From: Anaerolineales bacterium UBA6668
GTDB lineage: Bacteria; Chloroflexota; Anaerolineae; Anaerolineales; UBA6668
Direction: 5' to 3'
NCBI GenBank assembly: GCA_002455215.1
Contig: DKKK01000029.1
Coordinates: 386-12,708, forward strand
Length of the DNA stretch: 12,323 nucleotides
Position 1 is the first letter of the stretch. Each line of letters begins with the position of its first letter. Of the stretch, positions 5,370 through 12,323 are shown one piece after another. Position numbers and translations under genes: made by a program. The notes under the pieces were generated by a model. That model saw only the letters and a program-made list of their open reading frames with translations. It did no database searches and had not been told where the DNA came from.

Positions 5370-6287
5370 CTAATTATGCTTATAAGATTCTAGCCAATTC
5401 TCAAAATCAGATTTTGTTCGTATGTGAAAAATATATTGAATTTTGATTATTATTCGGTTTAATAAACTTCTTTTTCGAACTTCAATATACTCATCTAAGA
5501 GACTTAAGAGAAAAGAAATTTCTATTTTTTCATTTCCCGCGTAGTAACGATCTTGCTTTTTCGAATATTTATACTGGATATAGTCTTTCATCATCGCTAT
5601 TATATTATTTTCCATTAAACTCTTATTCTTAAAAGAATAAATTTTTTCTATATCATCAGTAATGTTTTCACTTATTCTAAAATTCGATGAAAATCCACTG
5701 TCAAAATGACATATATTCTCAATTATCTTCATGGAATCATTGAGCTCTTGGGATGGGGTAATATTTTCTTCATACCACTTTAAATTAGGAATAGCTGTTA
5801 CCCCGGTTAAGATATAAGCCAAAAGACGATGGTTGCCTTCGATTCCTTTAAGAATACGGCTTTTTTGATAGTATTCACATTCCATATTCATATTAGGTAC
5901 TTCGTGACCAGAAACAATACTAAATATAGCTTTCATGGTTGTTTCCCATCTATGTCCGCCTTCATACCTTGGCAAATTTTGTTGATTCCAAGACCCATCA
6001 ACTGAACCGTTAATTATTACATTATGAAATTCTATATCATCTCTTTCGTTGTCTGGAACGGACTTTATTTTGCTATTATATTTAAGCCAGTCTAAGTAGT
6101 TTTCTGAAAATATAGTATTGGTAACTGGAATACCAGTTATTGGGTCATTTTTGATTACTGAATCTTTACTAATCGCATCTCGCAATTTTTCATTGCGATC
6201 GTGTTCAGAAATATTCGAATTTTTTTCGAGTATTTCCATTGCTAGTGTACATACTTGCTTCTGACCTGGTGTTAATCTTCTTTCCAT
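5370..6287 (-). CDS. ParB/Srx-motif protein (305 aa), cassette 2
   Basis: Not assigned to a named family. The clearest motif is GIEGNHRLLAYILTG (about residues 148-162), which matches the GxHRxxA signature of the ParB/sulfiredoxin-like nucleotide-binding fold, found in ParB CTPases and in nuclease and kinase relatives. A second Gly-His-Arg stretch lies before it (YEGGHRWETTMKAIFSIV, about 108-125). The rest is helical and charged, with a basic hydrophobic C-terminal part (SLLNRIIIKIQYIFHIRTK). The gene is strongly AT-rich, unlike both its own attC and the metabolic genes, which suggests a foreign source. The start at 6287 has only a weak AAGAGT-like upstream sequence about 14 nt away. The TAG stop sits 4 bp from the attC-b R'' box. 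A DNA- or nucleotide-acting role is an inference from one motif. Confidence 0.72.
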   Translation of the reverse strand: MERRLTPGQKQVCTLAMEILEKNSNISEHDRNEKLRDAISKDSVIKNDPITGIPVTNTIFSENYLDWLKYNSKIKSVPDNERDDIEFHNVIINGSVDGSWNQQNLPRYEGGHRWETTMKAIFSIVSGHEVPNMNMECEYYQKSRILKGIEGNHRLLAYILTGVTAIPNLKWYEENITPSQELNDSMKIIENICHFDSGFSSNFRISENITDDIEKIYSFKNKSLMENNIIAMMKDYIQYKYSKKQDRYYAGNEKIEISFLLSLLDEYIEVRKRSLLNRIIIKIQYIFHIRTKSDFENWLESYKHN

Positions 6288-6362
6288 AGCAACAGAAGTA
6301 CTCTTTCTTTATGCAGAAAAGCTTAGCCCAATAGCGATTTAACTTGAATTTTAGAAACGGTT

Positions 6363-6495
6363 GCCCAACGGCAAGCGTTAGTGGCAAGTGCGGGAATTGG
6401 CAGATAAAACTCAAAGTGTAGAAAAAACTCGACGGGGCTGAATCCCTTCAAGTGAGGGCAAAGCCCGCACTTGTCCACTGCACGCAATGTTGGGC
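6363..6495 (-). repeat. attC-a (133 bp), end of cassette 1
   Basis: Perfect heptamer pair GCCCAAC (6363-6369) and GTTGGGC (6489-6495). The complementary arms GGCAAGCGTTAGTGGCAAGTGCGGG and CCCGCACTTGTCCACTGCACGC can pair with a few bulges, as in a folded attC bottom strand. The 6288-6362 part before it is the leader of cassette 2 and shows no gene. Confidence 0.85.
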
Positions 6496-6502
6496 AGTTT
6501 TT

Positions 6503-7486
6503 TTATGGAAGGACACCCAATAGTTTTGAAATAGTTTGAATTAAACCAGCAACAACGGCGACATCTTTTAGAACTTCCATTACCTTTTTCCAATAATATT
6601 TCACATACCCTTTATCTTGTTCGTCTTGTGGTTTTGAAAGTTCTTGGGTGACTTTTCCAATTGATTCAGTCGCGTCTTTTTTTCTATAATCAGCAACTCC
6701 TTCAACTGTCGGTATCTTTTTCAATAATTCATCTATGGAAAGTTTCAATTCCTGACTTTGGGGATGTTGAATTATTCCAACAACTATTTTTGAATTGTCA
6801 TTTTGGAATCCACTGTTATCCCCTGTGGACACTTGCCCAATGTTGGATGAAGAAAAATTGTATTGCCTGCTATCTTGATGAACAACAGTTTCACGAGGAG
6901 CGGCATTAACAAACTCTCTAAAACCAGAATTTTCCATTGCATGACCAAACATTTCATATTTGCTATCGGTAAAAGTCTCGCTTAAGAAAGTTCGTTTGTT
7001 GATTAAAAATCGACTTCTCACAATAAATGACGCTGTGCGGTTTTCTGAGTGAAGTTCGAGCAAAAGAAAATATCGCCTGTCATCAATATCCTTGATTACA
7101 TTCCGCCTTAATTGGTTGCTTGGTTTATATGGGTCTTGAACTTCAAGATGAAGTATGTGGGCGTATTGCGGAAATGCAAGAGCGTATAAGCCAAGCGAAT
7201 AACTCTCTTTAAAGTGGATATTTATCCATTCTTGTCGAAAGGCGAACTCATTATCCCCGACTCTCGAAAAGTCTCTTGGATTAAGTTGAGTTTGAGGTAC
7301 AAGTTTTCTCTTAATCCTGTCTTGGTTATCACTTAATATCAGGTAAGGTCCCGCCCAACTCTCTTTACCCTTCTTTCGCATTGCATAATCAACTAACAGG
7401 TTTTCTCCACGCTCATCTTCAATGATAGATGTCTGAATTGTGCCATCTGCGCTTAGAAATTCGATGATTAATTTTTCGGCAAACAT
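6503..7486 (-). CDS. Unknown 327-aa protein with amphipathic C-terminus, cassette 1
   Basis: Not recognised. The N-terminal ~170 residues look like a compact beta-rich domain of alternating strands (EKLIIEFLSADGTIQTSIIED; YFLLLELHSENRTASFIVRSRF). A middle linker rich in Asn/Ser/Gly follows (QYNFSSSNIGQVSTGDNSGFQ, about 207-227), a style seen ahead of small effector modules in many hypothetical proteins. A charged helical part comes next, and the last ~25 residues are hydrophobic and helix-forming (EVLKDVAVVAGLIQTISKLLG). That tail could be a membrane-active or oligomerising helix. The ATG at 7486 has AGGAG 6 nt upstream; an earlier ATG two codons before is out of frame. It is nearest to attI, hence the latest cassette gained and the one best placed for Pc transcription. 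Confidence 0.75.
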   Translation of the reverse strand: MFAEKLIIEFLSADGTIQTSIIEDERGENLLVDYAMRKKGKESWAGPYLILSDNQDRIKRKLVPQTQLNPRDFSRVGDNEFAFRQEWINIHFKESYSLGLYALAFPQYAHILHLEVQDPYKPSNQLRRNVIKDIDDRRYFLLLELHSENRTASFIVRSRFLINKRTFLSETFTDSKYEMFGHAMENSGFREFVNAAPRETVVHQDSRQYNFSSSNIGQVSTGDNSGFQNDNSKIVVGIIQHPQSQELKLSIDELLKKIPTVEGVADYRKKDATESIGKVTQELSKPQDEQDKGYVKYYWKKVMEVLKDVAVVAGLIQTISKLLGVLP

Positions 7487-7530
7487 CTCATTCTCCTAGT
7501 TTCTGAAGTTTATATGCTTTGCAAGGAACT

Positions 7531-7537
7531 GCCCAAC
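7531..7537 (-). other. attI core heptamer (integration point)
   Basis: GTTGGGC on the minus strand marks the boundary between the intI leader and the first cassette; the crossover would lie after the G at 7537. It sits 142 bp from the intI start, between integrase and cassettes as required for attI. Only this core can be seen; accessory IntI-binding sites in attI are not conserved enough to call by eye. Confidence 0.7.
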
Positions 7538-7552
7538 TAAATATTATATAGC

Positions 7553-7581
7553 ACTATACCATATAATATAGCTATTTGCAA
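7553..7581 (-). promoter_or_regulatory. Pc-type cassette promoter
   Basis: Minus strand: TTGCAA (7581-7576), exactly 17 nt, TATAGT (7558-7553), five of six matches at -10. The expected transcript start is about 7546, roughly 9 nt before the attI crossover, so it would transcribe whichever cassette is inserted at attI. Here that is the 327-aa gene. The surrounding 7538-7600 is very AT-rich. No LexA box (CTG-N10-CAG) was seen near intI. Confidence 0.55.
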
Positions 7582-7678
7582 GCAAAAAATGGTATACTTC
7601 CATCTAAATCGGCTTTATGCTTATTATGCCGCAAAGACTACCCTATAAACCAGTAAAACGTCTATCTTATCCTGCAAA

Positions 7679-8656
7679 ATGATGCAACCTAAACCCAATC
7701 AGCCCCCAAAATTGCTTGACCAAGTGCGCATTCGCTTACGGGCCAAACATTACGCTTACAACACAGAAAAAACCTATTGCGATTGGATCAAACGCTTTAT
7801 CATCTATCACGATAAACGGCATCCCAACACAATGGGCGCATTAGAAGTTCAAGCCTTTCTAAATCACTTAGCAGTTACCGACAATGTCTCAGCCGCCACC
7901 CAAAACCAAGCCCTCAGTGCTTTGCTTTTTTTGTATCGAGAAGTTTTAGCGATGCAATTACCCACTTTAAGCATCACATGGGCAAAAAAGGCCAGCCACA
8001 TTCCGGTTGTTCTCAGCTCGTCCGAAGTGCAACAACTGTTTCAGCATTTGGAAGGACGCAACCTACTCCAAGCCCAACTGCTCTACGGTGCTGGCTTGCG
8101 TTTGCTGGAGTGCTTTCGCCTGCGGGTTAAAGACATTGATTTTGCCTACCAACAAATTATTGTCCGCGAAGGGAAAGGCGAAAAGGACCGCTGTACGATG
8201 TTGCCGAAAACAGTCATCCCTGCTTTGCAAGCACAGCTAGCCAAAGTACAAGTGCAACACACAATTGACCTAGCAAATGGTTTTGGTAGTGTAGAGTTGC
8301 CCTACGCACTTGCCGAAAAATACCCCAATGCCGAATATGAATGGCAGTGGCAGTACGTCTTTCCCGCTTCTAAAATTTCTGTTGACCCACGTTCTGGGGT
8401 TCAGCGCCGCCATCATTTAGACGCAAGTATCTTGCAAAAAGCAGTGCGTAGAGCCGCGCAAAAATCGCAAATTCCCAAACGAATTAGTTGCCACACCTTT
8501 CGTCATTCCTTCGCCACCCATCTGCTCCAATCCGGCTACGATATCCGCACCGTGCAAGAGCTACTGGGGCATAAAGATGTGCAAACCACCATGATTTACA
8601 CCCACGTTCTGCAACAAGGGGCAGGCGCGGTGCGTAGCCCGCTGGATGCCCCCTAA
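7679..8656 (+). CDS. intI: Integron integrase (tyrosine recombinase)
   Basis: Site-specific tyrosine recombinase that inserts cassettes at attI and cuts them out at folded attC sites. 325 aa, close to the usual 320-340. The SAM-like N-terminal domain spans about 10-100 ([22 protein letters not shown]...). Catalytic residues are Arg141 (GAGLRLLE), Lys165 (REGKGEKD), His272 and Arg275 (CHTFRHSF), His298 ([10 protein letters not shown]) and Tyr307 (MIYTHV). The insertion diagnostic for IntI versus XerC/D is present at about 208-246: [21 protein letters not shown], then [11 protein letters not shown]. It ends VRSPLDAP as other IntI proteins do. ATG-ATG start at 7679; no Shine-Dalgarno is visible. 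It runs opposite to the cassettes. All catalytic residues are intact, so the enzyme should be active. Confidence 0.97.
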   Translation: MMQPKPNQPPKLLDQVRIRLRAKHYAYNTEKTYCDWIKRFIIYHDKRHPNTMGALEVQAFLNHLAVTDNVSAATQNQALSALLFLYREVLAMQLPTLSITWAKKASHIPVVLSSSEVQQLFQHLEGRNLLQAQLLYGAGLRLLECFRLRVKDIDFAYQQIIVREGKGEKDRCTMLPKTVIPALQAQLAKVQVQHTIDLANGFGSVELPYALAEKYPNAEYEWQWQYVFPASKISVDPRSGVQRRHHLDASILQKAVRRAAQKSQIPKRISCHTFRHSFATHLLQSGYDIRTVQELLGHKDVQTTMIYTHVLQQGAGAVRSPLDAP

Positions 8657-8748
8657 ACCACACTTTTCCCCCACCCCTTGCCTTAGCTTGTGACTCGGGT
8701 TAAACTTGTCCAAACTCAACCATTCAAACCCCATTAACTTTGGACATT

Positions 8749-10032
8749 ATGACGAATCACAACGCTTCCTTCGAGCTACTCTCGCCCGTTTGGGCACACA
8801 TGACCCACTTCGCCCCCGTGCGCGGAGAAGGCATCTACCTGTACGATGCAGATGGCAACCGCCTGACCGACTTCACCAGCGGAATTGGCGTCACCAACAC
8901 CGGGCACTGCCACCCGCATGTGGTGCAAGCCATCCAAAACCAAGCCGCCCAACTCATCTTCGGGCAAATGAACATCGTGGTCTCGCCAGTTGCCACCCGC
9001 CTAGCCGAACTGCTCGACTCGGTCACCCCCGAACCCATCAACCGCTTTTTCTTCTCCAATAGCGGGGCAGAAGCACTTGAAGGGGCAATCAAGCTTGCCC
9101 GCCAAGCCACCGGTCGGCGCAATGTAATTGTCATGCAAGGCAGTTTTCACGGGCGCACCCACCTGACAATGGCAATGACCACCAGCAAGTACAGCTACCG
9201 CTACAACTACCAACCCCTGCCGGGCGGCATTTTTGTCACCCCCTTCCCCTACAGCTACTACTACGGTTGGGACGAAGAACAAACCACCGAGTTTTGTCTG
9301 CAACAACTCGACTTGCTCCTGCACAGCCAATCTGCCCCCGAAGAAACTGCCGCCATCGTGCTGGAACCAGTGCTCGGCGAAGGTGGCTACGTGCCAGTCA
9401 CCCCACGCTACCTTGCAGAACTGCGCCGCCTGTGCGACCAACACGGCATCTTGCTCATATTAGATGAAGTGCAAACCGGCTTTGGGCGCACTGGCGAATT
9501 CTTCGCGCTCGATCACTACGGCATCACCCCCGACATTATCACCTGCGCCAAGGGGCTGGCATCCGGCATACCCATCAGTTGCATTGCCAGCCGTGCCGAC
9601 CTAATGACAAAATGGAAAACCGGCACGCACGGCGGCACCTATGGCGGTGGCGCAACCGTCTCCATGGCGGCGGCAGTCGCTTCCATTGAAGCCATCCAAC
9701 AAGACGGTTTGGTAGAAAATTCTGCTCGCATGGGCAAACACCTAATGAACGGGCTACGCCGCCTGCAAGCGCAATACCCCATCATCGGAGATGTGCGTGG
9801 CTTGGGGCTGATGGTAGCAACCGAATTTACCCGCGCCGGCAAGCCCGACAAGGATGTCACCAAAGCCGTGCAAAAATACTGTCTCGCCAACAACCTACTC
9901 CTACTCACCTGCGGCAGTTACGAAAATGTCATCCGCTGGATCCCGCCGTTGGTGGTCAACTCTGCCCAAATTGACGAAGCACTAGCAATTTTTGAAGCCG
10001 GTGTAAAACAGGCAGTGGAAAGCGGGATATGA
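8749..10032 (+). CDS. Class III PLP-dependent aminotransferase (GABA aminotransferase-like)
   Basis: Transfers an amino group from a terminal amine such as 4-aminobutyrate, putrescine, ornithine or a beta-amino acid to a keto acid, using PLP in the cytosol. Full length, 427 aa from the ATG at 8749; a TTG three codons upstream is possible but less likely. Landmarks: the entry block GEGIYLYDADGNRLTDFTSG (27-46), phosphate-binding FFSNSGAEALEGAIKLAR (101-118), GSFHGRTHLTMA, EPVLGEGGY (206-214), the PLP-ring Asp in ILDEVQTGFGRTG (Asp239) and the Schiff-base lysine in CAKGLASG (Lys268). Substrate is not fixed by the sequence; a 4-aminobutyrate-type enzyme is my best reading. It starts 92 bp after intI on the same strand with no obvious terminator between. 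No Shine-Dalgarno is seen. Codon use is GC-rich, unlike the cassettes. Confidence 0.93.
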   Translation: MTNHNASFELLSPVWAHMTHFAPVRGEGIYLYDADGNRLTDFTSGIGVTNTGHCHPHVVQAIQNQAAQLIFGQMNIVVSPVATRLAELLDSVTPEPINRFFFSNSGAEALEGAIKLARQATGRRNVIVMQGSFHGRTHLTMAMTTSKYSYRYNYQPLPGGIFVTPFPYSYYYGWDEEQTTEFCLQQLDLLLHSQSAPEETAAIVLEPVLGEGGYVPVTPRYLAELRRLCDQHGILLILDEVQTGFGRTGEFFALDHYGITPDIITCAKGLASGIPISCIASRADLMTKWKTGTHGGTYGGGATVSMAAAVASIEAIQQDGLVENSARMGKHLMNGLRRLQAQYPIIGDVRGLGLMVATEFTRAGKPDKDVTKAVQKYCLANNLLLLTCGSYENVIRWIPPLVVNSAQIDEALAIFEAGVKQAVESGI

Positions 10033-10440
10033 GAAGCGAGACGCGGGATACGGGGTTGGAAGCGGGATGGTTGGGGAGATGGCTGGTAAGCAGTTGTCAT
10101 CACAAACACAACTCAGCCAGATTCGACAAAACCGAGAGTTTGACAAAACAACGTGCATAAAAACCAGACTCTCATTAGAATTGTAAGAACAGGATATTTA
10201 CATCGATTCACTTCTCTAACCTGCGTCATCCCATCTTCCGTATCCCATATTCCATATCTCATCTCCCGTATCCATCCTCTCACAATCCGCCCAACCTGCA
10301 TTCACTTCTGCGTCATCCCATAATCCGCCCAACCTGCGTCATCCCATCTTCCGTATCCCATCTTCCGTATTCCATATCTCATCTCCCGTATCCATCTTCC
10401 CACAATCCGCCCAACCTGCATTCACTTCTGCGTCATCCCC
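10033..10440. other. Intergenic region before the amidase gene, no gene supported
   Basis: The left part (10033-10080) is purine-rich with GCGGGATACGGGG and GAAGCGGGATGG. The right part (10219-10439) is a C/T-rich repeat of related but opposite-strand sequence. In between lies an inverted pair GAGAGT (10134-10139) / ACTCTC (10168-10173). No SD precedes the amidase start. I find no credible ORF. Confidence 0.5.
10219..10439. repeat. Two direct C/T-rich repeats of about 100 bp
   Basis: Copy 1 (10219-10319) and copy 2 (10332-10439) share ACCTGCGTCATCCCATCTTC at the start, TTCCATATCTCATCTCCCGT in the middle and AACCTGCATTCACTTCTGCG near the end, with nearly perfect identity. The second copy has a small internal duplication of CATCTTCCGTAT-like units. 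Within each, short TCC(C)(G/A)TATCC words recur. The second copy ends at the base before the amidase ATG. Confidence 0.8.
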
Positions 10441-11286
10441 ATGAAAGCCCTCCGCATCTCCCTAGCCCAAACCCACTGGACGGGTGAACGTGCCAGCACC
10501 ATTTCCACCTACCGCCAATTGGCAGAAACCGCCGCCCAGCGTGGCACAAACCTGCTGTGTTTGCCGGAATTCACCTTGTCGCCCTATTTTTGCAGTGTGA
10601 AGGACCCTGCCAACTATATGTGGGGAGAACCCCTGCACGCCGGAGACACAGACCAAGTATTTGGCGAACTCGCCCGCCAGCACGGCATGTTCATCATCAG
10701 CAGTTTGATGGAACGCGATTCGCAAGGAGTCCATTGGGACACTGCCATACTGCACAACCCGCAAGGTCAGCTTGCCGCCTTCACCCGCAAAGTACACATC
10801 CCACAAAGCGCGGGCTACTATGAAGATTATTATTACGGCGGCGCAAGCGAATACCCCATCCACGATGTCGCCGGGCTACCCATTGCCATGCCCACCTGCT
10901 ACGACCAATGGTTCCCGGAGATGGCACGCATCTGTGCGCTAAACGGAGCAGAATTCATCTTCTACCCAACCGCCATCGGCAGTGAGCCAGATGCGCCCGA
11001 ACTCGATACCATGCCAATTTGGCAAACCGTGCAACGCAGTCATGCCATTGCCAATGGGGTATATGTTGCCGCCGCCAACCGCACCGGGCAAGAAGGCGTG
11101 CGCTTTTATGGCAGTAGCTTTATCTGCGACCCAACAGGCAAAATTCTCGCCCAAGCCAGCCGCGAGCAAACAGAAGTCATCACTGCCGACCTAGACCCGG
11201 CAGTCTTTGAGCAATGGCGCTACCTGTTCCCCCTGCTCCGCCAACGCCGCCCCGATAGCTACGGCAAACTGGTGGCGAGCGAGTAA
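10441..11286 (+). CDS. aguB: N-carbamoylputrescine amidase-like carbon-nitrogen hydrolase
   Basis: Nitrilase-superfamily enzyme that hydrolyses a carbamoyl amide. AguB converts N-carbamoylputrescine to putrescine, CO2 and ammonia in the agmatine route. 281 aa, the usual size. The Glu-Lys-Cys triad is visible: Glu43 (LCLPEFTLSPYF), Lys117 (TRKVHIPQ), Cys153 (PTCYDQWFPE). The stretches YYEDYYYGG, CYDQWFPEMAR and FYPTAIGSEPDAPELDT match the AguB subgroup closely. Beta-ureidopropionase is the main alternative, since neighbouring class III aminotransferases also fit pyrimidine breakdown. No Shine-Dalgarno precedes the ATG; a C/T-rich repeat ends directly at it. Flanked by two aminotransferases on the same strand, gaps of 408 and 215 bp, so joint transcription is plausible but not shown. 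Confidence 0.88.
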   Translation: MKALRISLAQTHWTGERASTISTYRQLAETAAQRGTNLLCLPEFTLSPYFCSVKDPANYMWGEPLHAGDTDQVFGELARQHGMFIISSLMERDSQGVHWDTAILHNPQGQLAAFTRKVHIPQSAGYYEDYYYGGASEYPIHDVAGLPIAMPTCYDQWFPEMARICALNGAEFIFYPTAIGSEPDAPELDTMPIWQTVQRSHAIANGVYVAAANRTGQEGVRFYGSSFICDPTGKILAQASREQTEVITADLDPAVFEQWRYLFPLLRQRRPDSYGKLVASE

Positions 11287-11360
11287 TGACTAGTGAATTA
11301 CAATCTCTCACCAGCGCCCCGGTTAAAATTCAAATGATTTTCACAAATTGACCCTGTAAA

Positions 11361-11370
11361 ATGATATCAT
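11361..11370. promoter_or_regulatory. Perfect 10-bp palindrome ahead of the second aminotransferase
   Basis: ATGATATCAT is a perfect palindrome about 130 bp before the ATG at 11502 and just after a TTGACC hexamer (11349-11354). It might be an operator half-site pair, but a palindrome this short occurs by chance; no well-spaced -10 is obvious. The rest of 11287-11501 shows nothing I can support. Confidence 0.2.
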
Positions 11371-11501
11371 CTTGCACCTGCTGATAGCGAAAGCGATGAA
11401 CCGCAACGCATTGCGTCCCTAAAGTCCACTCCGTAGAGCCGCTCTACAAAACTTCTTAATCTCTCTAAATTTCCCCCGCTTCTCACTTCCCACAGAATCC
11501 C

Positions 11502-12323
11502 ATGACATCCAACGCCGACATCATTGCCAAACAACGCCAACACCTGTGGCCCAACCACCCACTCTACTACACCGAACCACTCCCCTTGGAACGCGGCGAA
11601 GGGCTGTATGTTTGGGATGTGGACGGCAACAAATATCTCGACTTCTTTGCCGGCATCCTGACCACCAGTGTTGGGCATCAAAACCCGCACGTCAATGCCC
11701 GCCTGCGTGAACAGCTAGAAAAAATCATCCACACCAGCACGCTCTACCCCAACAGCACCCACGCCACCTTTGCCGAAAAGCTGAGCGAAATCACACCAGA
11801 TGGCATGGACACCTTCTATTTTGGGGCGAGCGGCACCGATGCCGATGAAACCGCCGTACAGTTGGCGCAAATGCACACCGGCATTATGGAAGTAATTGCC
11901 CTGCGCAATGGCTACAGCGGAAAATCCCCCATGGGGCAAAGCCTAACAGCAGTGGGAACCTGGCGCACGGTGGGGAGTCATGTCGCCTATGTGCGCCACG
12001 CCATTGCCCCCTACTGCTACCGCTGTCCCCTGCGCCTAAAGCCCGAAACCTGCGGCGCGGCGTGTGCCTACGACATTGAAAACGTCATCAACACCACCAC
12101 CGTTGGCAACCGCATTGCCGCCTTCCTAGCCGAACCGATCCAGGGCGTGGGGGGCTTTGTCACCCCACCCGCCGAATATCTCAAAATCGCCAGCGAAATT
12201 GTTCACCACTACGGCGGTTTGGTGATTATCGATGAAGTGCAAACTGGCTTTGGCAGAACCGGCACGCATTGGTGGGGACACCAACACAGCGGCATTGAGC
12301 CAGACATTATGACGATGGCAAAT
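11502..12323 (+). CDS. Class III aminotransferase (AGXT2-like), cut by window edge
   Basis: PLP-dependent aminotransferase with 274 codons visible, running off the right edge. The start is MTSNADIIAKQRQHLWPNHP; the ATG at 11502 has no Shine-Dalgarno. Family blocks: ERGEGLYVWDVDGNKYLDFFAG (30-51), TTSVGHQNPHV, an unusual phosphate loop FGASGTDADETAVQLAQ (108-124; the norm is NSGSEANE..), EPIQGVGGF (211-219) and VIIDEVQTGFGRTG with Asp244. A four-cysteine cluster, C-x2-C-x8-C-x3-C (172-188), resembles the Cys-containing insert of AGXT2-like alanine:glyoxylate / beta-aminoisobutyrate:pyruvate enzymes. The last visible codons read PDIMTMAN, where relatives usually have the lysine of TMAK; see findings. 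With the amidase upstream it would suit beta-amino acid or polyamine-derived amine breakdown. Confidence 0.88.
   Translation, partial: MTSNADIIAKQRQHLWPNHPLYYTEPLPLERGEGLYVWDVDGNKYLDFFAGILTTSVGHQNPHVNARLREQLEKIIHTSTLYPNSTHATFAEKLSEITPDGMDTFYFGASGTDADETAVQLAQMHTGIMEVIALRNGYSGKSPMGQSLTAVGTWRTVGSHVAYVRHAIAPYCYRCPLRLKPETCGAACAYDIENVINTTTVGNRIAAFLAEPIQGVGGFVTPPAEYLKIASEIVHHYGGLVIIDEVQTGFGRTGTHWWGHQHSGIEPDIMTMAN

Larger units (their letters stand above)
1415..8656. mobile_element. Sedentary integron: intI, attI and about seven cassettes
   Basis: The integrase gene at the right end diverges from an array of minus-strand genes. The junctions carry paired heptamers GCCCAAC/GTTGGGC or GCCTAAC/GTTAGGC 82-153 bp apart (6363/6489, 5214/5360, 5081/5156, 4157/4269), plus a degenerate long pair at 1932/2242. 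Related arm sequences recur among the sites: GGCAAG or GGCTGGCGTTACCTGC after R', and CGTTTCTGAGAACG before R''. Such attC likeness is typical of chromosomal integrons. Gene content is also typical: small hypothetical membrane proteins, a toxin-antitoxin pair and unrelated AT-rich ORFs. The distal end is eroded by two transposase remnants and repeats, so the true left boundary is unknown. Confidence 0.88.

Noticed and set aside
5167..5373. Overlapping 60-70-residue frames on both strands
   Set aside because: Arg/Pro/Ala-rich translations of the GC-rich attC-b arms, not genes.
6661..6909. 82-residue + strand frame
   Set aside because: Antisense shadow of the 327-aa cassette gene, without SD or recognisable domain.
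7553..7600. intI promoter TTGCAA...TATACT on the + strand
   Set aside because: Spacing is only about 11 nt, too short; no convincing + strand promoter could be placed.
10219..10439. CRISPR-like array
   Set aside because: Only two imperfect ~100-bp direct copies with no short uniform repeats or unique spacers.
8706..11939. Many long antisense and alternative frames over the aminotransferases and amidase
   Set aside because: Expected shadows of GC-rich coding sequence; the sense frames have complete family motifs.

Overview
The window holds a sedentary (chromosomal-type) integron next to ordinary metabolic genes. The key evidence is an integron integrase gene (intI, 7679-8656, + strand) with the IntI-specific insertion. 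It diverges from a row of minus-strand genes separated by attC-like recombination sites (inverted RYYYAAC / GTTRRRY heptamers). The flanking metabolic genes are GC-rich; the cassette genes are clearly AT-rich and differ among themselves, as expected for a collected array. The protein styles (class III aminotransferases, AguB-like amidase, transposase type) fit a free-living bacterium, tentatively Chloroflexota. That placement is an impression from memory, not a demonstrated result.

Layout, left to right. 1-1335: remnant of a DDE transposase with a 1-nt deletion and a premature TAG. 1415-8656: the integron. Read from attI (7531-7537) leftwards, the cassettes are: (1) a 327-aa unknown protein with attC-a; (2) a 305-aa protein with a ParB/Srx-like motif and attC-b; (3) an apparently gene-less cassette consisting of attC-c; (4) a 258-aa protein with two membrane segments and a PLD-like region, with attC-d; (5) a higBA toxin-antitoxin pair with its own promoter/operator, whose attC is missing and replaced by an IS110-family remnant (3134-3430); (6) a 76-aa membrane protein with a long attC-like element (1932-2248); (7) two tiny membrane proteins overlapping by ATGA, cut off on the left by the transposase remnant. 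Two related ~237-bp repeats (1999-2236 and 2735-2971) sit in the distal part; each carries a conserved promoter-like module pointing along the array.

8749-12323: a + strand metabolic group. A class III aminotransferase is followed by a C-rich repeated intergenic region, an N-carbamoylputrescine amidase-like nitrilase, and a second class III aminotransferase cut by the window edge. Together these suggest polyamine (agmatine/putrescine/GABA) or reductive pyrimidine (beta-ureido acid/beta-amino acid) breakdown.

How it works together (inference): a Pc-type promoter between intI and attI (7553-7581) would drive newly inserted cassettes. Distal cassettes appear to bring their own promoters. HigBA probably stabilises the array against deletion. 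The unknown cassette proteins are reasonable candidates for stress or anti-phage functions, but nothing in the sequence proves this.
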